A DNA stretch of 64,000 nt from Nocardia transvalensis (GTDB lineage Bacteria; Actinomycetota; Actinomycetes; Mycobacteriales; Mycobacteriaceae), in contig NZ_JADLQQ010000009.1 of the NCBI RefSeq assembly GCF_015477765.1, forward strand, positions 62,001 through 126,000. The letters run 5' to 3'. Of the stretch, positions 9,595 to 17,763 are shown one piece after another. Position numbers and translations under genes: made by a program. A model generated the notes under the pieces. That model had not been told where the DNA came from and did no database searches. It worked only from the letters and a program-made list of their open reading frames with translations. The first letter of the stretch is position 1. The number at the start of each line of letters is the position of its first letter.

Positions 9595-10322
9595 GTCGAA
9601 TGTGTGTCCCCGAGCCCAGCGCGCGGGTTGTCCGAGACCAACTGTCGCTGCTGCGACTTCTGTACGACGAGTGCCTCGAGTCCATGACCCTGCGTCCGGG
9701 CTCGCCTGCGATGAACCTGTCGCGCAGGCCGGTGCGAGGCGCTGGCGGGCCTTACGCGGTGCTGGTGGATATCCGGCGCCGGATTGTGGATGTCTTGGCC
9801 GAGTGGGCGGACATGATCGTCGATGAGCGGGCATTACCCCACCAGCCCGCTCCCGACATCGCCGACCTGACCCGATTCCTTGCCGCACACGCCGATTGGC
9901 TGCTCGCTCATTCGAGCGCGCCCGATTTCGTCGAGGAGATCGATGATCTGGAGCGGATGACGCTGGCCGCTGTCGAGCGCGACGCGGGGGACCCGGTCGG
10001 GTCCTGCCCGGAGCCAGGGTGTGGCGCGGCACTGCGGTTCGACTGGGGGACGGGCACCTCGAGGGTGATCAGCTGCATGCGCGGGCACAGCGGGACGGTG
10101 GCGAACTGGGTGCTGCGAGTCCGGGGAGAATCCCCGGCGCCGACTCGGAGTGCGTGCCATCGAATGGTGCCGACCAAGGCGGCCGCGTTGGTGGCGGGTG
10201 TGCCGGAGGCGACGATTCGGCAATGGGCGCACCGGGGCAGGTTGCGGCGTTACGGCTCGAACGGCCGGCCGAAGTACGACCTGGACGAGGTCCTCGCGAT
10301 CGCATGCGGAGGCGAAAGATGA
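9591..10322 (+). CDS. Putative DNA-binding protein (zinc-binding patch plus C-terminal HTH)
   Basis: A 243-residue protein starting at GTG 9591, overlapping the previous stop by 4 bases (GTGA); ATG 9600 is an alternative. The N-terminal part is helical and unrecognised. The middle carries a CxxxxC...CxxxH pattern (CPEPGC, then CMRGH), likely a zinc site. The C-terminal 50 residues read like a MerR/excisionase-type winged helix: a TKAAALVAGVPEATIRQW helix-turn-helix followed by RGRLRRYG and YDLDEVLA. Similar proteins occur as accessory or regulatory genes in actinomycetes. Because it is buried in the operon with overlaps on both sides, it may be a pathway regulator, but its target is unknown. 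Confidence 0.7.
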   Translation: MSRMCVPEPSARVVRDQLSLLRLLYDECLESMTLRPGSPAMNLSRRPVRGAGGPYAVLVDIRRRIVDVLAEWADMIVDERALPHQPAPDIADLTRFLAAHADWLLAHSSAPDFVEEIDDLERMTLAAVERDAGDPVGSCPEPGCGAALRFDWGTGTSRVISCMRGHSGTVANWVLRVRGESPAPTRSACHRMVPTKAAALVAGVPEATIRQWAHRGRLRRYGSNGRPKYDLDEVLAIACGGER

Positions 10323-11305
10323 AGTCCACGGCTGCCGTCCTCACGGGTCTGGGCGGATTCCTTCCCGGTCCGCCGATCGGCAATTCCGAGATCGCCGAGC
10401 GGCTCGGGGTGTCGCCCGAGTGGATCGTGCAGCGCACCGGAATCCACGCGCGCCATTACAGTCCGCCAGGCATGACCACCAGCGACCTCGCGTACGAGGC
10501 CGGTATGCGCGCCCTGGGCGGCGAGGATGCGGCGAGCATCGATCTGCTGGTACTGGCCACGACCACACCGGACCACCTCTGCCCGGCCACCGCACCCGCG
10601 GTCGCGGCCCGGCTCGGATCGGGCACCGTCCCGGCCTTCGACATCAGCGCGGTGTGCGCCGGATTCGTGTACGGAATGGCGGTCGCGACCGCGCTCGTCG
10701 AGTCCGGGATGGCCGAGCGCGCGATGGTGATCGGCGCCGAAATCTACAGCACCATCCTGGATCCGCACGATCGGTCGACCGCGGCGATCTTCGGTGATGG
10801 GGCGGGCGCCGTCGTCCTGCGCGCCGGGCAGCCGGAGGAACCAGGGGCCGTGCAGGCGATAGATCTGGGATCGGATGGTAGCCATGCCGATTTGATCATG
10901 ATTCCGGGTGGAGGCGCCCGCGCCCGCTCCTCGCGAGCGGAGGCGCAGTGGAGCCCGTACTTCACCATGCAGGGGCGCCATGTGTTCGCCGAGGCAGTGC
11001 GGCGGATGGTCGAATCGTCGGCGGCCGTCACCAAGAAGGCCGGGTGGGACGGCGATGACGTCACGAAACTCGTCGCACATCAAGCAAATGTGCGAATACT
11101 GCGCGCGGTCGCCGACGAACTCGGGATGCCGCGGGAGCGCGCCGCGGTCCACCTGGACCGTGTCGGCAACACCAGTGCCGCATCCATTCCACTTGCCCTC
11201 GACCACATTCGGGGCGAGCTGCGCGCGGGGGATCGGATCGTCCTCACCGCGTTCGGTGGTGGCACGGCCTGGGGCTCGGTCGCGTTGACCTGGCCCGAGT
11301 TATGA
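10319..11305 (+). CDS. Beta-ketoacyl synthase III (FabH/NphT7-like)
   Basis: A 328-residue KAS III-fold condensing enzyme with the full catalytic triad C113 (SAVCAGF), H254 (VAHQAN) and N284 (GNTSAAS). ATG 10319 overlaps the previous stop (ATGA). Two roles fit. In some Streptomyces mevalonate clusters a KAS III homologue, NphT7, makes acetoacetyl-CoA from acetyl-CoA and malonyl-CoA, which would feed the HMG-CoA synthase encoded here. Alternatively it works with the ACP encoded next door and makes an acyl-ACP starter. The CAGF context is closer to classical FabH than to NphT7 (CSGT). No separate acetoacetyl-CoA thiolase is seen in the operon. Confidence 0.92.
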   Translation: MKSTAAVLTGLGGFLPGPPIGNSEIAERLGVSPEWIVQRTGIHARHYSPPGMTTSDLAYEAGMRALGGEDAASIDLLVLATTTPDHLCPATAPAVAARLGSGTVPAFDISAVCAGFVYGMAVATALVESGMAERAMVIGAEIYSTILDPHDRSTAAIFGDGAGAVVLRAGQPEEPGAVQAIDLGSDGSHADLIMIPGGGARARSSRAEAQWSPYFTMQGRHVFAEAVRRMVESSAAVTKKAGWDGDDVTKLVAHQANVRILRAVADELGMPRERAAVHLDRVGNTSAASIPLALDHIRGELRAGDRIVLTAFGGGTAWGSVALTWPEL

Positions 11306-11323
11306 AGGTGAAGGAACGTAACC

Positions 11324-11560
11324 ATGACCAGGATAGGTTTGGCGGAGATTTCCGCGATCATGGACGAGTATTTCGAAGAGTTCTCCGGACCCATCGACGA
11401 GACCACGACCTACGACGATCTCGACTTCGATTCCTTGGTGCTCGTGGAGCTCGGGGAAAAGTTGTCGAGGCTCTACGGCATACCGCTTCCCGAGGAAGAG
11501 CTCGCCGAGACCACGACGTTCCGGGAGCTGATCGATCTCCTCAACCAGAAGATGGGCTGA
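11324..11560 (+). CDS. Discrete acyl carrier protein
   Basis: A 78-residue acidic carrier protein with S37 in DFDSL as the phosphopantetheine attachment site. AAGGA (11311-11315) precedes the ATG by 8 nt. It sits between the KAS III gene and the HMG-CoA reductase gene, whose start overlaps its stop (TGATG). Primary-metabolism ACPs are seldom inside a mevalonate operon, so it is probably dedicated to this pathway. It may carry the product of the KAS III enzyme, or act in trans for the ACP-less PKS at 4573-7830. Neither idea can be decided from the sequence. Confidence 0.93.
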   Translation: MTRIGLAEISAIMDEYFEEFSGPIDETTTYDDLDFDSLVLVELGEKLSRLYGIPLPEEELAETTTFRELIDLLNQKMG

Positions 11561-12612
11561 TGAACGCCGATGGGGTCGCGGCCGTCCCGCTGTCCTGGAT
11601 CGGCCCGATCAGGATCACCGGCAATGCCGTGAACGACAACGTCTGCGTACCGTTGGCGACCTACGAATCGCCGCTGTGGCCTTCGGTCGCGCGGGGAGCG
11701 CGGGTGTCGCGCCAGTGCGATGGCGGAGTGGTCGTGACGGTGGTCGACGACCGGATGACCCGCTCGATTCTCTTGGAAACCGATTCGGCGTGCGACGCCT
11801 TCGCGGCGGCCCAGGCACTCCACGACCAACTGCCCGAGCTGCGTCGAATCGTCTCCACGACAAGCAGATTCGCCAGATTGGTGGCGATGCGGCACCAAAT
11901 AGTGGGAAACATACTTTTCGTCCGGTTCGAATTCACCACCGGCGATGCGGCGGGCCACAACATGGTGACGCTGGCCGCGCAGCGATTGATCGAGGGGATC
12001 GTGGCCGGCATACCCGGTGTCCGGTACGGCTCCATCTCGGGCAACTACTGCACCGATAAGAAGGCGTCCGCGGTCAACGGAATCCTGGGGCGCGGTAAGA
12101 ATGCCATCGCGGAGATTCTCGTACCCGTCGCGGTTGTCGCCCAGACTCTGCACACCACCGCGCGGCGGATCGTCGACCTGAACGTCCGGAAGAATCTGAT
12201 CGGGACCACGCTGGCGGGCGGAGTGCGCAGCGCCAATGCGCACTATGCCAACATGCTGTTGGCCGTCTACCTGGCGACCGGACAGGACGGCGCCAATATC
12301 GTCGAAGGCTCGCAAGGCATTACCCATGCCGAGGACCGAGACGGTGATCTTTACTTCTCGTGCAGCCTGCCGAATCTGATCGTGGGCACCACGGGGAACG
12401 GCAAATCGATCGACTTCGTCGAGGAAAACCTCACCCGGCTCGGCTGCCGGGCGGAGCGAGGTGTCGGCGAGAACGCCCGCAGATTGGCGGGGATCGTCGC
12501 CGCGACGGTGCTGTGCGGCGAGCTGTCGCTGATGGCCGCGCAGACCGTACCCGGCGAGCTCATGCGTGCACATGTGCGTATGGAACGCAGTCTCAACGGG
12601 GATCACAAATGA
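11560..12612 (+). CDS. mvaA: Hydroxymethylglutaryl-CoA reductase (class I)
   Basis: A 350-residue soluble HMG-CoA reductase, which reduces HMG-CoA to mevalonate with NADPH. The class I catalytic residues are recognisable: E36 in TYESPLW, the lysine in TDKK (166-168), D243 in GQDGAN and H338 in LMRAHVRMERS. GDAAGHNM (128-135) is the cofactor/HMG-binding loop. It lacks the membrane anchor of eukaryotic enzymes, as in other bacterial class I forms. The start overlaps the ACP stop by one base and its own stop overlaps the next start (ATGA), so translation is coupled. It is the committed step of the mevalonate route. Confidence 0.96.
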   Translation: MNADGVAAVPLSWIGPIRITGNAVNDNVCVPLATYESPLWPSVARGARVSRQCDGGVVVTVVDDRMTRSILLETDSACDAFAAAQALHDQLPELRRIVSTTSRFARLVAMRHQIVGNILFVRFEFTTGDAAGHNMVTLAAQRLIEGIVAGIPGVRYGSISGNYCTDKKASAVNGILGRGKNAIAEILVPVAVVAQTLHTTARRIVDLNVRKNLIGTTLAGGVRSANAHYANMLLAVYLATGQDGANIVEGSQGITHAEDRDGDLYFSCSLPNLIVGTTGNGKSIDFVEENLTRLGCRAERGVGENARRLAGIVAATVLCGELSLMAAQTVPGELMRAHVRMERSLNGDHK

Positions 12613-13775
12613 ATGTGTCAGTAGGAATTCACGACATCGCCTTTTCCAGCGGGCATTACGCCCTGGATTCGGCGACGCTAGCGGCACATCACGGCGTGAA
12701 TGCTGCGAAATATATTGTGGGCCTGGGCCAAACCGCCCAGACCGTGCCGGCGGCGGATGAGGATATCGTGACGATGGCGGCGTGCGCGGCGCGCCGGATC
12801 ATCGACCGGCACGGCACCGGCGGCATTCGCACCGTGCTGCTTGCGACGGAAACCGGAATAGACCAAGCGAAGTCGGCGGGGATCTACGTCCATCACTTGA
12901 TCGGTCTGCCACCGGCCACCCGCGTGGTGGAACTCAAGCAGGCATGTTACTCGGGCACGTGCGCGCTGCAGATGGCGGCAGCGATGGTGGCTCGCGATCC
13001 CACCGAGCGGGTGCTGGTGATCGCGACGGATGTGGCCCGCTACGACCTGGACTCGAAAGGCGAGCCCACGCAGGGCGCCGGCGCCGTCGCGATGTTGATC
13101 GCGGCCGAACCCGCGGTCGCGGTGGTGGAACCGGTGTCGGGTGTGTATACCGCCGACATCGCGGACTTTTGGCGTCCCAACCATAGGACGACGGCGATCG
13201 CGGACGGGAAGTTGTCGATCGCGGCGTATCTGCACGCCGTCGAACAGGCATGGAAGGACTACGAGACGCGCGGCGGGCACGAGCTGTCGGCGTTCGCGGC
13301 CTTCTGCTACCACCAGCCCTTCACGAGGATGGCGTATAAGGCGCACGCCCGGCTGCTGGAAATGAACGGCGTCGCCGCGACGGACGAGCGCCTGCACCGG
13401 GATCTGCACGCCACGACCATCTACAACGCCGCAATCGGCAACAGCTATACGGCCTCGCTGTATATAGCGCTGCTGTCGCTGCTCGATCATGCCGACGACC
13501 TCGCGGGCAAGCCGATCGGCTTGTTCAGCTACGGATCGGGCTGCGTCGCCGAATTCTTCTCGGTCACCGTGGTTCCGGGATACCGCCGGCACCTGCGGAC
13601 CGAGGTGAATCGGTCGGTGATCACCAACCGTGTCGGCATCTCCTATGAAAAATATCTGGCACTGCGCCGCGAACCCGACCCCGACCGGGACCGGGACATT
13701 CGCGTCGAGGGGCGCGGTCCGTTCCGGCTCTCGGCGGTGCGCGGATGTCGCAGGATCTACGAAGCCTCCGGCTAG
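12609..13775 (+). CDS. mvaS: Hydroxymethylglutaryl-CoA synthase
   Basis: A 388-residue HMG-CoA synthase, which condenses acetyl-CoA with acetoacetyl-CoA. The nucleophile is C113 in LKQACYSGTC, with E81 in ATETGIDQ and H235 in CYHQPF. ATG 12609 overlaps the stop of the reductase (ATGA). Its last 31 bases overlap the start of mevalonate kinase in another frame. The length is normal for bacterial MvaS. Its substrate acetoacetyl-CoA could come from the KAS III enzyme at 10319. Confidence 0.96.
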   Translation: MNVSVGIHDIAFSSGHYALDSATLAAHHGVNAAKYIVGLGQTAQTVPAADEDIVTMAACAARRIIDRHGTGGIRTVLLATETGIDQAKSAGIYVHHLIGLPPATRVVELKQACYSGTCALQMAAAMVARDPTERVLVIATDVARYDLDSKGEPTQGAGAVAMLIAAEPAVAVVEPVSGVYTADIADFWRPNHRTTAIADGKLSIAAYLHAVEQAWKDYETRGGHELSAFAAFCYHQPFTRMAYKAHARLLEMNGVAATDERLHRDLHATTIYNAAIGNSYTASLYIALLSLLDHADDLAGKPIGLFSYGSGCVAEFFSVTVVPGYRRHLRTEVNRSVITNRVGISYEKYLALRREPDPDRDRDIRVEGRGPFRLSAVRGCRRIYEASG

Positions 13776-14716
13776 GCGTCGCGACGAGCCACGCGAAGCT
13801 GATTCTGCTCGGCGAGCACACGGTGCTGTACGGGCAGCCTGCCATCGCGTTGCCGGTGCCGTCGCTGACGGTGACCGCGCAGGCCAGGCTTATCGACGGG
13901 CCGATGGTCATTCGGTCCGATGTGATCGGTGGCGGGCCTGTCGAGGCGATCGAGTTCGCGCGGATGGCGGTGACGACCGCCTGCGAGTACCTGAACGTGC
14001 CGGACGACGGCCTCCGGATCGATATCGTCGGCGGGATTCCGCTCGGGCGCGGACTGGGGTCGAGTGCGGCGACGGCTGACGCGGTGATCAGATCCGTTGC
14101 GGCGGTACGGAATACATTGCTGGGCGAACAGACCTGTTACGACCTGGTTCAGAAATGCGAGCAGCTCGCGCACGGTCGCGCCAGCGGTATCGATGCGCGA
14201 ACGGTCACCTCGACGGAGCCTGTCTGGTTCCACGCGGGATCTACTGGACCGCTGCGGGTTTCAGGCAGGGCCTGGCTGGCCGTCGCCGATACCGGGATTC
14301 CGGGCAACACTCGGTGTGCTGTCGCCGCCGTTCGTGATCGACTCGGTGCGCTGGGCGAAGCCGGTAGCGCATTGCTGATGCGCGCGGGTCGGTTGGTGGC
14401 CGGGGCCCGTGACGATCTCGCTTCGGGACGCCACCGCGAGCTGGGCGTGAAAATGACCGAGGCGCACGCGATTCTGACCGAGCTGGGAGTGAGCTGCGCC
14501 GAACTGGACGCGTTGGTGGACAGTGCGCTTGCCGCGGGCGCCTTGGGCGCCAAGCTTTCAGGCGGCGGGCTCGGTGGCTGTGTCGTCGCACTGACCTCCG
14601 ATTCGGCGAATGCGCAAGGCATCGCCGACGCACTGACGCAGGCGGGTGCCGAGCGCTGTTTCACGATGCCCCTGGCGGTATCCCGGCCCACTCATACGGG
14701 ACGAGGTGACTCATGA
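13745..14716 (+). CDS. mvk: Mevalonate kinase
   Basis: A 323-residue GHMP-family kinase that phosphorylates mevalonate at O5. It has the N-terminal KLILLGEHTVLYG substrate loop, the P-loop-like PLGRGLGSSAA, the catalytic Asp in SGIDARTV and the C-terminal KLSGGGLGGC motif. The start lies inside the end of the HMG-CoA synthase gene (31-base overlap) and the stop overlaps the UbiA start (ATGA). The HAKLILLGEH motif separates it from the other two GHMP kinases of the operon. Confidence 0.94.
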   Translation: MSQDLRSLRLGVATSHAKLILLGEHTVLYGQPAIALPVPSLTVTAQARLIDGPMVIRSDVIGGGPVEAIEFARMAVTTACEYLNVPDDGLRIDIVGGIPLGRGLGSSAATADAVIRSVAAVRNTLLGEQTCYDLVQKCEQLAHGRASGIDARTVTSTEPVWFHAGSTGPLRVSGRAWLAVADTGIPGNTRCAVAAVRDRLGALGEAGSALLMRAGRLVAGARDDLASGRHRELGVKMTEAHAILTELGVSCAELDALVDSALAAGALGAKLSGGGLGGCVVALTSDSANAQGIADALTQAGAERCFTMPLAVSRPTHTGRGDS

Positions 14717-15657
14717 CAGTTCGAACCATGATCGATACTGCTGTGCGGTTCGCGATCGGACCGACGCAGGCCGAGCGGGTGAGCAGCCTGCTGTGGTCGG
14801 CCAGAATCTCGGAGCGGATCTGGTTCGACATTCTTCCACCGCTGACGTTCTTCTGTGTCCTGTACACCCAGTGGGTACCGCCGTGGAAGATCCTCGTCGG
14901 CGGCCTTGCGCTGGGGACGATCCATGTGGGCGCCACATTGGTCAACGATGCGATGGACGTCGAGGTCGACCGGGCGAGTTCGGAAAAGTCGCGCAGCGAG
15001 CGTGAATTGGCCACCGGCCGCGGCCGAGCCGGTGATTTCATCGTGCTCGGCGCGCTGCTCAGCCTGACCGGAATCGCGCTGGGGTTCGCGCTCTCGCCAC
15101 TTGTCGGTGCGTTGGTGGCCGGTGCGGTCGTCGTGGCTACCGCCTACAACGTTCCGCCGCTGCGGCTTTCGGGGCGGCCGATCTGGCCACAGCTGATGTG
15201 GCCGACGATCTGGCTGTTGATATTCGCCATCGCGGGCCTGGTCATCGAGACCGGCAAATGGCACATCGCCTGGCCCTACGCGGTTTTCGTGGCACTGTTC
15301 GCGGGCTTGGGCGAAGGCATCGCCCAGGACGTGCGTGATGCCGACAACGACGCGGCGGGCGGGCGGCGCACGACCCCGGTGGTGTTCGGTGTGCGGCGCT
15401 CGTGCTGGACGGCGTGGGCGGCGCAGATCGCCGGTCTCCCGGCGTGGCTGCTGTTCTGCGTGCTGTATCCGATGCCGCTCATCGTTGCGGTAGTGGGTGC
15501 CGCGATCCTGCTCGGCTGGGGGATCGTGCTGGCCACCCTCACGCGCACACTGAGCGTCGGTTTCGACAAGAGAGCCGCGAGGCTGACTCACGTCGGAACC
15601 ATCTCCACCTTCGCGGCGATGAACGTCGTCACGATCGCCGGAGTGATCGTCCGGTAG
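14713..15657 (+). CDS. UbiA-superfamily membrane prenyltransferase
   Basis: A 314-residue polytopic membrane protein with about eight or nine hydrophobic segments. Both magnesium-diphosphate motifs of UbiA enzymes are intact: N78-D79-xx-D82-xxx-D86 and D206-xx-D209-xxx-D213. Family members transfer a prenyl group to an aromatic or other acceptor, and some are membrane terpene cyclases. Placed between mevalonate kinase and diphosphomevalonate decarboxylase, and near the polyprenyl synthase and PKS genes, it most likely joins the polyprenyl chain to an acceptor. The acceptor is unknown; a menaquinone or heme role is less likely in this context. Confidence 0.92.
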   Translation: MTVRTMIDTAVRFAIGPTQAERVSSLLWSARISERIWFDILPPLTFFCVLYTQWVPPWKILVGGLALGTIHVGATLVNDAMDVEVDRASSEKSRSERELATGRGRAGDFIVLGALLSLTGIALGFALSPLVGALVAGAVVVATAYNVPPLRLSGRPIWPQLMWPTIWLLIFAIAGLVIETGKWHIAWPYAVFVALFAGLGEGIAQDVRDADNDAAGGRRTTPVVFGVRRSCWTAWAAQIAGLPAWLLFCVLYPMPLIVAVVGAAILLGWGIVLATLTRTLSVGFDKRAARLTHVGTISTFAAMNVVTIAGVIVR

Positions 15658-15671
15658 TGGGGGAGTCGGAT

Positions 15672-16670
15672 ATGGACAGCCGCACGGTCACCGCGATCGC
15701 ATATCCGAATATCGCGCTGGTCAAGTATTGGGGCAAGCGTGACGAGGACTTCATCCTGCCGATCACCGGCAGTCTGTCGATGACGCTCGATATTTATCCG
15801 ACCACGACCACGGTCCGACTTGCACCGGGCGCCGAGCGCGATACGGTCACCGTCGACGGAATTCCGGCTATAGGGGAGATGTACGGCCGCATCGTACGGT
15901 TCCTCGACCTGATCCGGGCGCTGGCCGGGCGCAGCGGCCGCGTCGCCGTCGAGACACACAACTCGGTACCGACCGGTGCCGGTCTGGCCTCCTCGGCCAG
16001 TGGGTTTGCCGCGCTGGCGGTTGCGGCCACCGCCTGCTTCGGTTGGACGGTTGCCCCGGCCGACCTATCGAGACTGGCTCGACGCGGATCCGGATCGGCG
16101 AGCCGGTCCATATTCGGTGGCTTCACGGTGTGGCATGCCGGAACGGGAATCGGCGCGGCCGGGGATCGGTCGTCCTATGCGGAGCCGATCGATGCCGCCC
16201 TCGATCTGGCGTTGGTGGTGGCGGTGGTCGACGAGCGCCACAAGTCGGTGTCGAGCCGAGAAGCCATGCGGCACACCGTCGCAACGTCACCGTTGTATTG
16301 GTCATGGGCCGTGTCCAGCACTGTTGATCTGGCCGAGATGAGGTGCGCCATCACACGCGGTGATGCGGCCGCGGTCGGTGAGATCGCCGAACGCAATGCG
16401 TTCGGGATGCACGCCACGATGTTGGCCGCACGACCGTCGGTTCGCTACCTGTCGCCCGCTTCACTCGAGGTGGTCGATCGGGTGGTTCTCCTGCGGCAGA
16501 ACGGCATCGCGGCCTACGCCACGATGGATGCGGGGCCCAATGTCAAGGTGCTGTGCCCCGGTGCGGCGGTCGATGACGTAGCCGCAGCGCTGAAAGCGTT
16601 GGACTGCACGTCTTCGGTGCGGATCGCCCGGCCGGGACCTGCAGCGCGGATATCGCGGGGGGAGCAGTGA
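15672..16670 (+). CDS. mvaD: Diphosphomevalonate decarboxylase
   Basis: A 332-residue GHMP-fold enzyme that converts diphosphomevalonate to IPP with ATP. Seen motifs are the N-terminal NIALVKYWGKRD, GAGLASSASGFAA as the phosphate-binding loop, SGSASRSIFGGF with the usual active-site context, and MDAGPNVKVL near the end. ATG 15672 follows a G-rich ribosome site (GGGGAG, ending at 15665). Its stop overlaps the GTG start of the next gene. The YWGKRD motif makes the assignment secure. Confidence 0.95.
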   Translation: MDSRTVTAIAYPNIALVKYWGKRDEDFILPITGSLSMTLDIYPTTTTVRLAPGAERDTVTVDGIPAIGEMYGRIVRFLDLIRALAGRSGRVAVETHNSVPTGAGLASSASGFAALAVAATACFGWTVAPADLSRLARRGSGSASRSIFGGFTVWHAGTGIGAAGDRSSYAEPIDAALDLALVVAVVDERHKSVSSREAMRHTVATSPLYWSWAVSSTVDLAEMRCAITRGDAAAVGEIAERNAFGMHATMLAARPSVRYLSPASLEVVDRVVLLRQNGIAAYATMDAGPNVKVLCPGAAVDDVAAALKALDCTSSVRIARPGPAARISRGEQ

Positions 16671-17737
16671 TTACGCGGCGGGTTCCCGGAAAGCTTTTCA
16701 TCGCGGGCGAGTTCGCGGTGGTCGAGCCCGGCGGCAGCGCACTTCTCATCGCGGTCGACCGGTACGTCACGGTCGATGTTGCGGCGGGACGGGATGCCGA
16801 TGTGACGGTGACGACGGACATCGGCGATCACACAGCGCGTTTCGGCTGGAGCGGCGGTCGTCTGGCGCCCGTGGACGAATCGGTTGTCGACAGTCGATGG
16901 GCCTATGTGATCTCGGCACTCGAGGTCACCGGACAACTGCTCACGGATCTGGGGCGACCAGTGCGGTCGATCTCGGTGGCGATCGCCAGCACGCTGCACG
17001 ACGAGGGCATCAAACTCGGACTCGGGTCCAGTGCGGCCGTCACCGTCGGGGTGGTCGAGGCCGTGGCTCGATACCACGGCTGGCATCCGCATGCCGACGA
17101 GACCTACCGGCTCGCCCTGATCGCCGCCGCCCGAGTGGACCCTCGCCCATCCGGCGCCGACCTCGCCGCGTGCGTCTGGGGTGGATGGCTTCACTATCGA
17201 TCTCCCGACCGCGCGGCGGTGCTGGACATGCTGGCGCGGCACGGGATTTGGGAAACGATCCATGCGCCATGGCCCGGATTGTCGGTAACCCCGCTACGGG
17301 CCGCGACGAGGACCGAATTGTTGGTCGGCTGGACTGGAACACCGGCGTCGACGGGGGAGCAGGTCGGCAAGCTCGACCTGACCGCACCGCCTTACCGCGC
17401 CTTCCGCAACGGCAGCGCCAATTGTGTCGCGGCGATGGTGAAAGCGATTGTGGAGGGCAATGATTCGGAACTGCTCAACCAAGTCGGGCGAGCCCGCGGG
17501 CTGTTGCACGAGTTCGACAGCGTTGCCCGGCTGGGCATCTTCACCGATCGCCTGACCGCCCTGTGCGACGCCGCCGCGGCCTGCGGCGGCGCAGCGAAAC
17601 CCGCGGGCGCGGGCGGCGGTGATTGCGGCATCGCGCTGCTCGACGCCGAAAGCCGTTCAGCCGCAGCGCAACTGCGGGCGCTGTGGCGCGCATCGGGTAT
17701 CCGGCCGCTGTCGTTGCGGGTCTCGGAGCCTCGATAG
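16667..17737 (+). CDS. mvaK2: Phosphomevalonate kinase
   Basis: A 356-residue GHMP kinase that phosphorylates 5-phosphomevalonate. It begins with PGKLFIAGEFAVVEPG, carries the phosphate loop GLGSSAAVTVG and ends with a GAGGGDCGIAL motif typical of this kinase. Translation starts at GTG 16667, overlapping the previous stop (GTGA). With it the route from HMG-CoA to IPP is complete. An IPP isomerase gene, common in such clusters, is not seen in the window and may be elsewhere. Confidence 0.94.
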   Translation: MITRRVPGKLFIAGEFAVVEPGGSALLIAVDRYVTVDVAAGRDADVTVTTDIGDHTARFGWSGGRLAPVDESVVDSRWAYVISALEVTGQLLTDLGRPVRSISVAIASTLHDEGIKLGLGSSAAVTVGVVEAVARYHGWHPHADETYRLALIAAARVDPRPSGADLAACVWGGWLHYRSPDRAAVLDMLARHGIWETIHAPWPGLSVTPLRAATRTELLVGWTGTPASTGEQVGKLDLTAPPYRAFRNGSANCVAAMVKAIVEGNDSELLNQVGRARGLLHEFDSVARLGIFTDRLTALCDAAAACGGAAKPAGAGGGDCGIALLDAESRSAAAQLRALWRASGIRPLSLRVSEPR

Positions 17738-17763
17738 TCGGAACACCATGGAGGTGAACTCGG

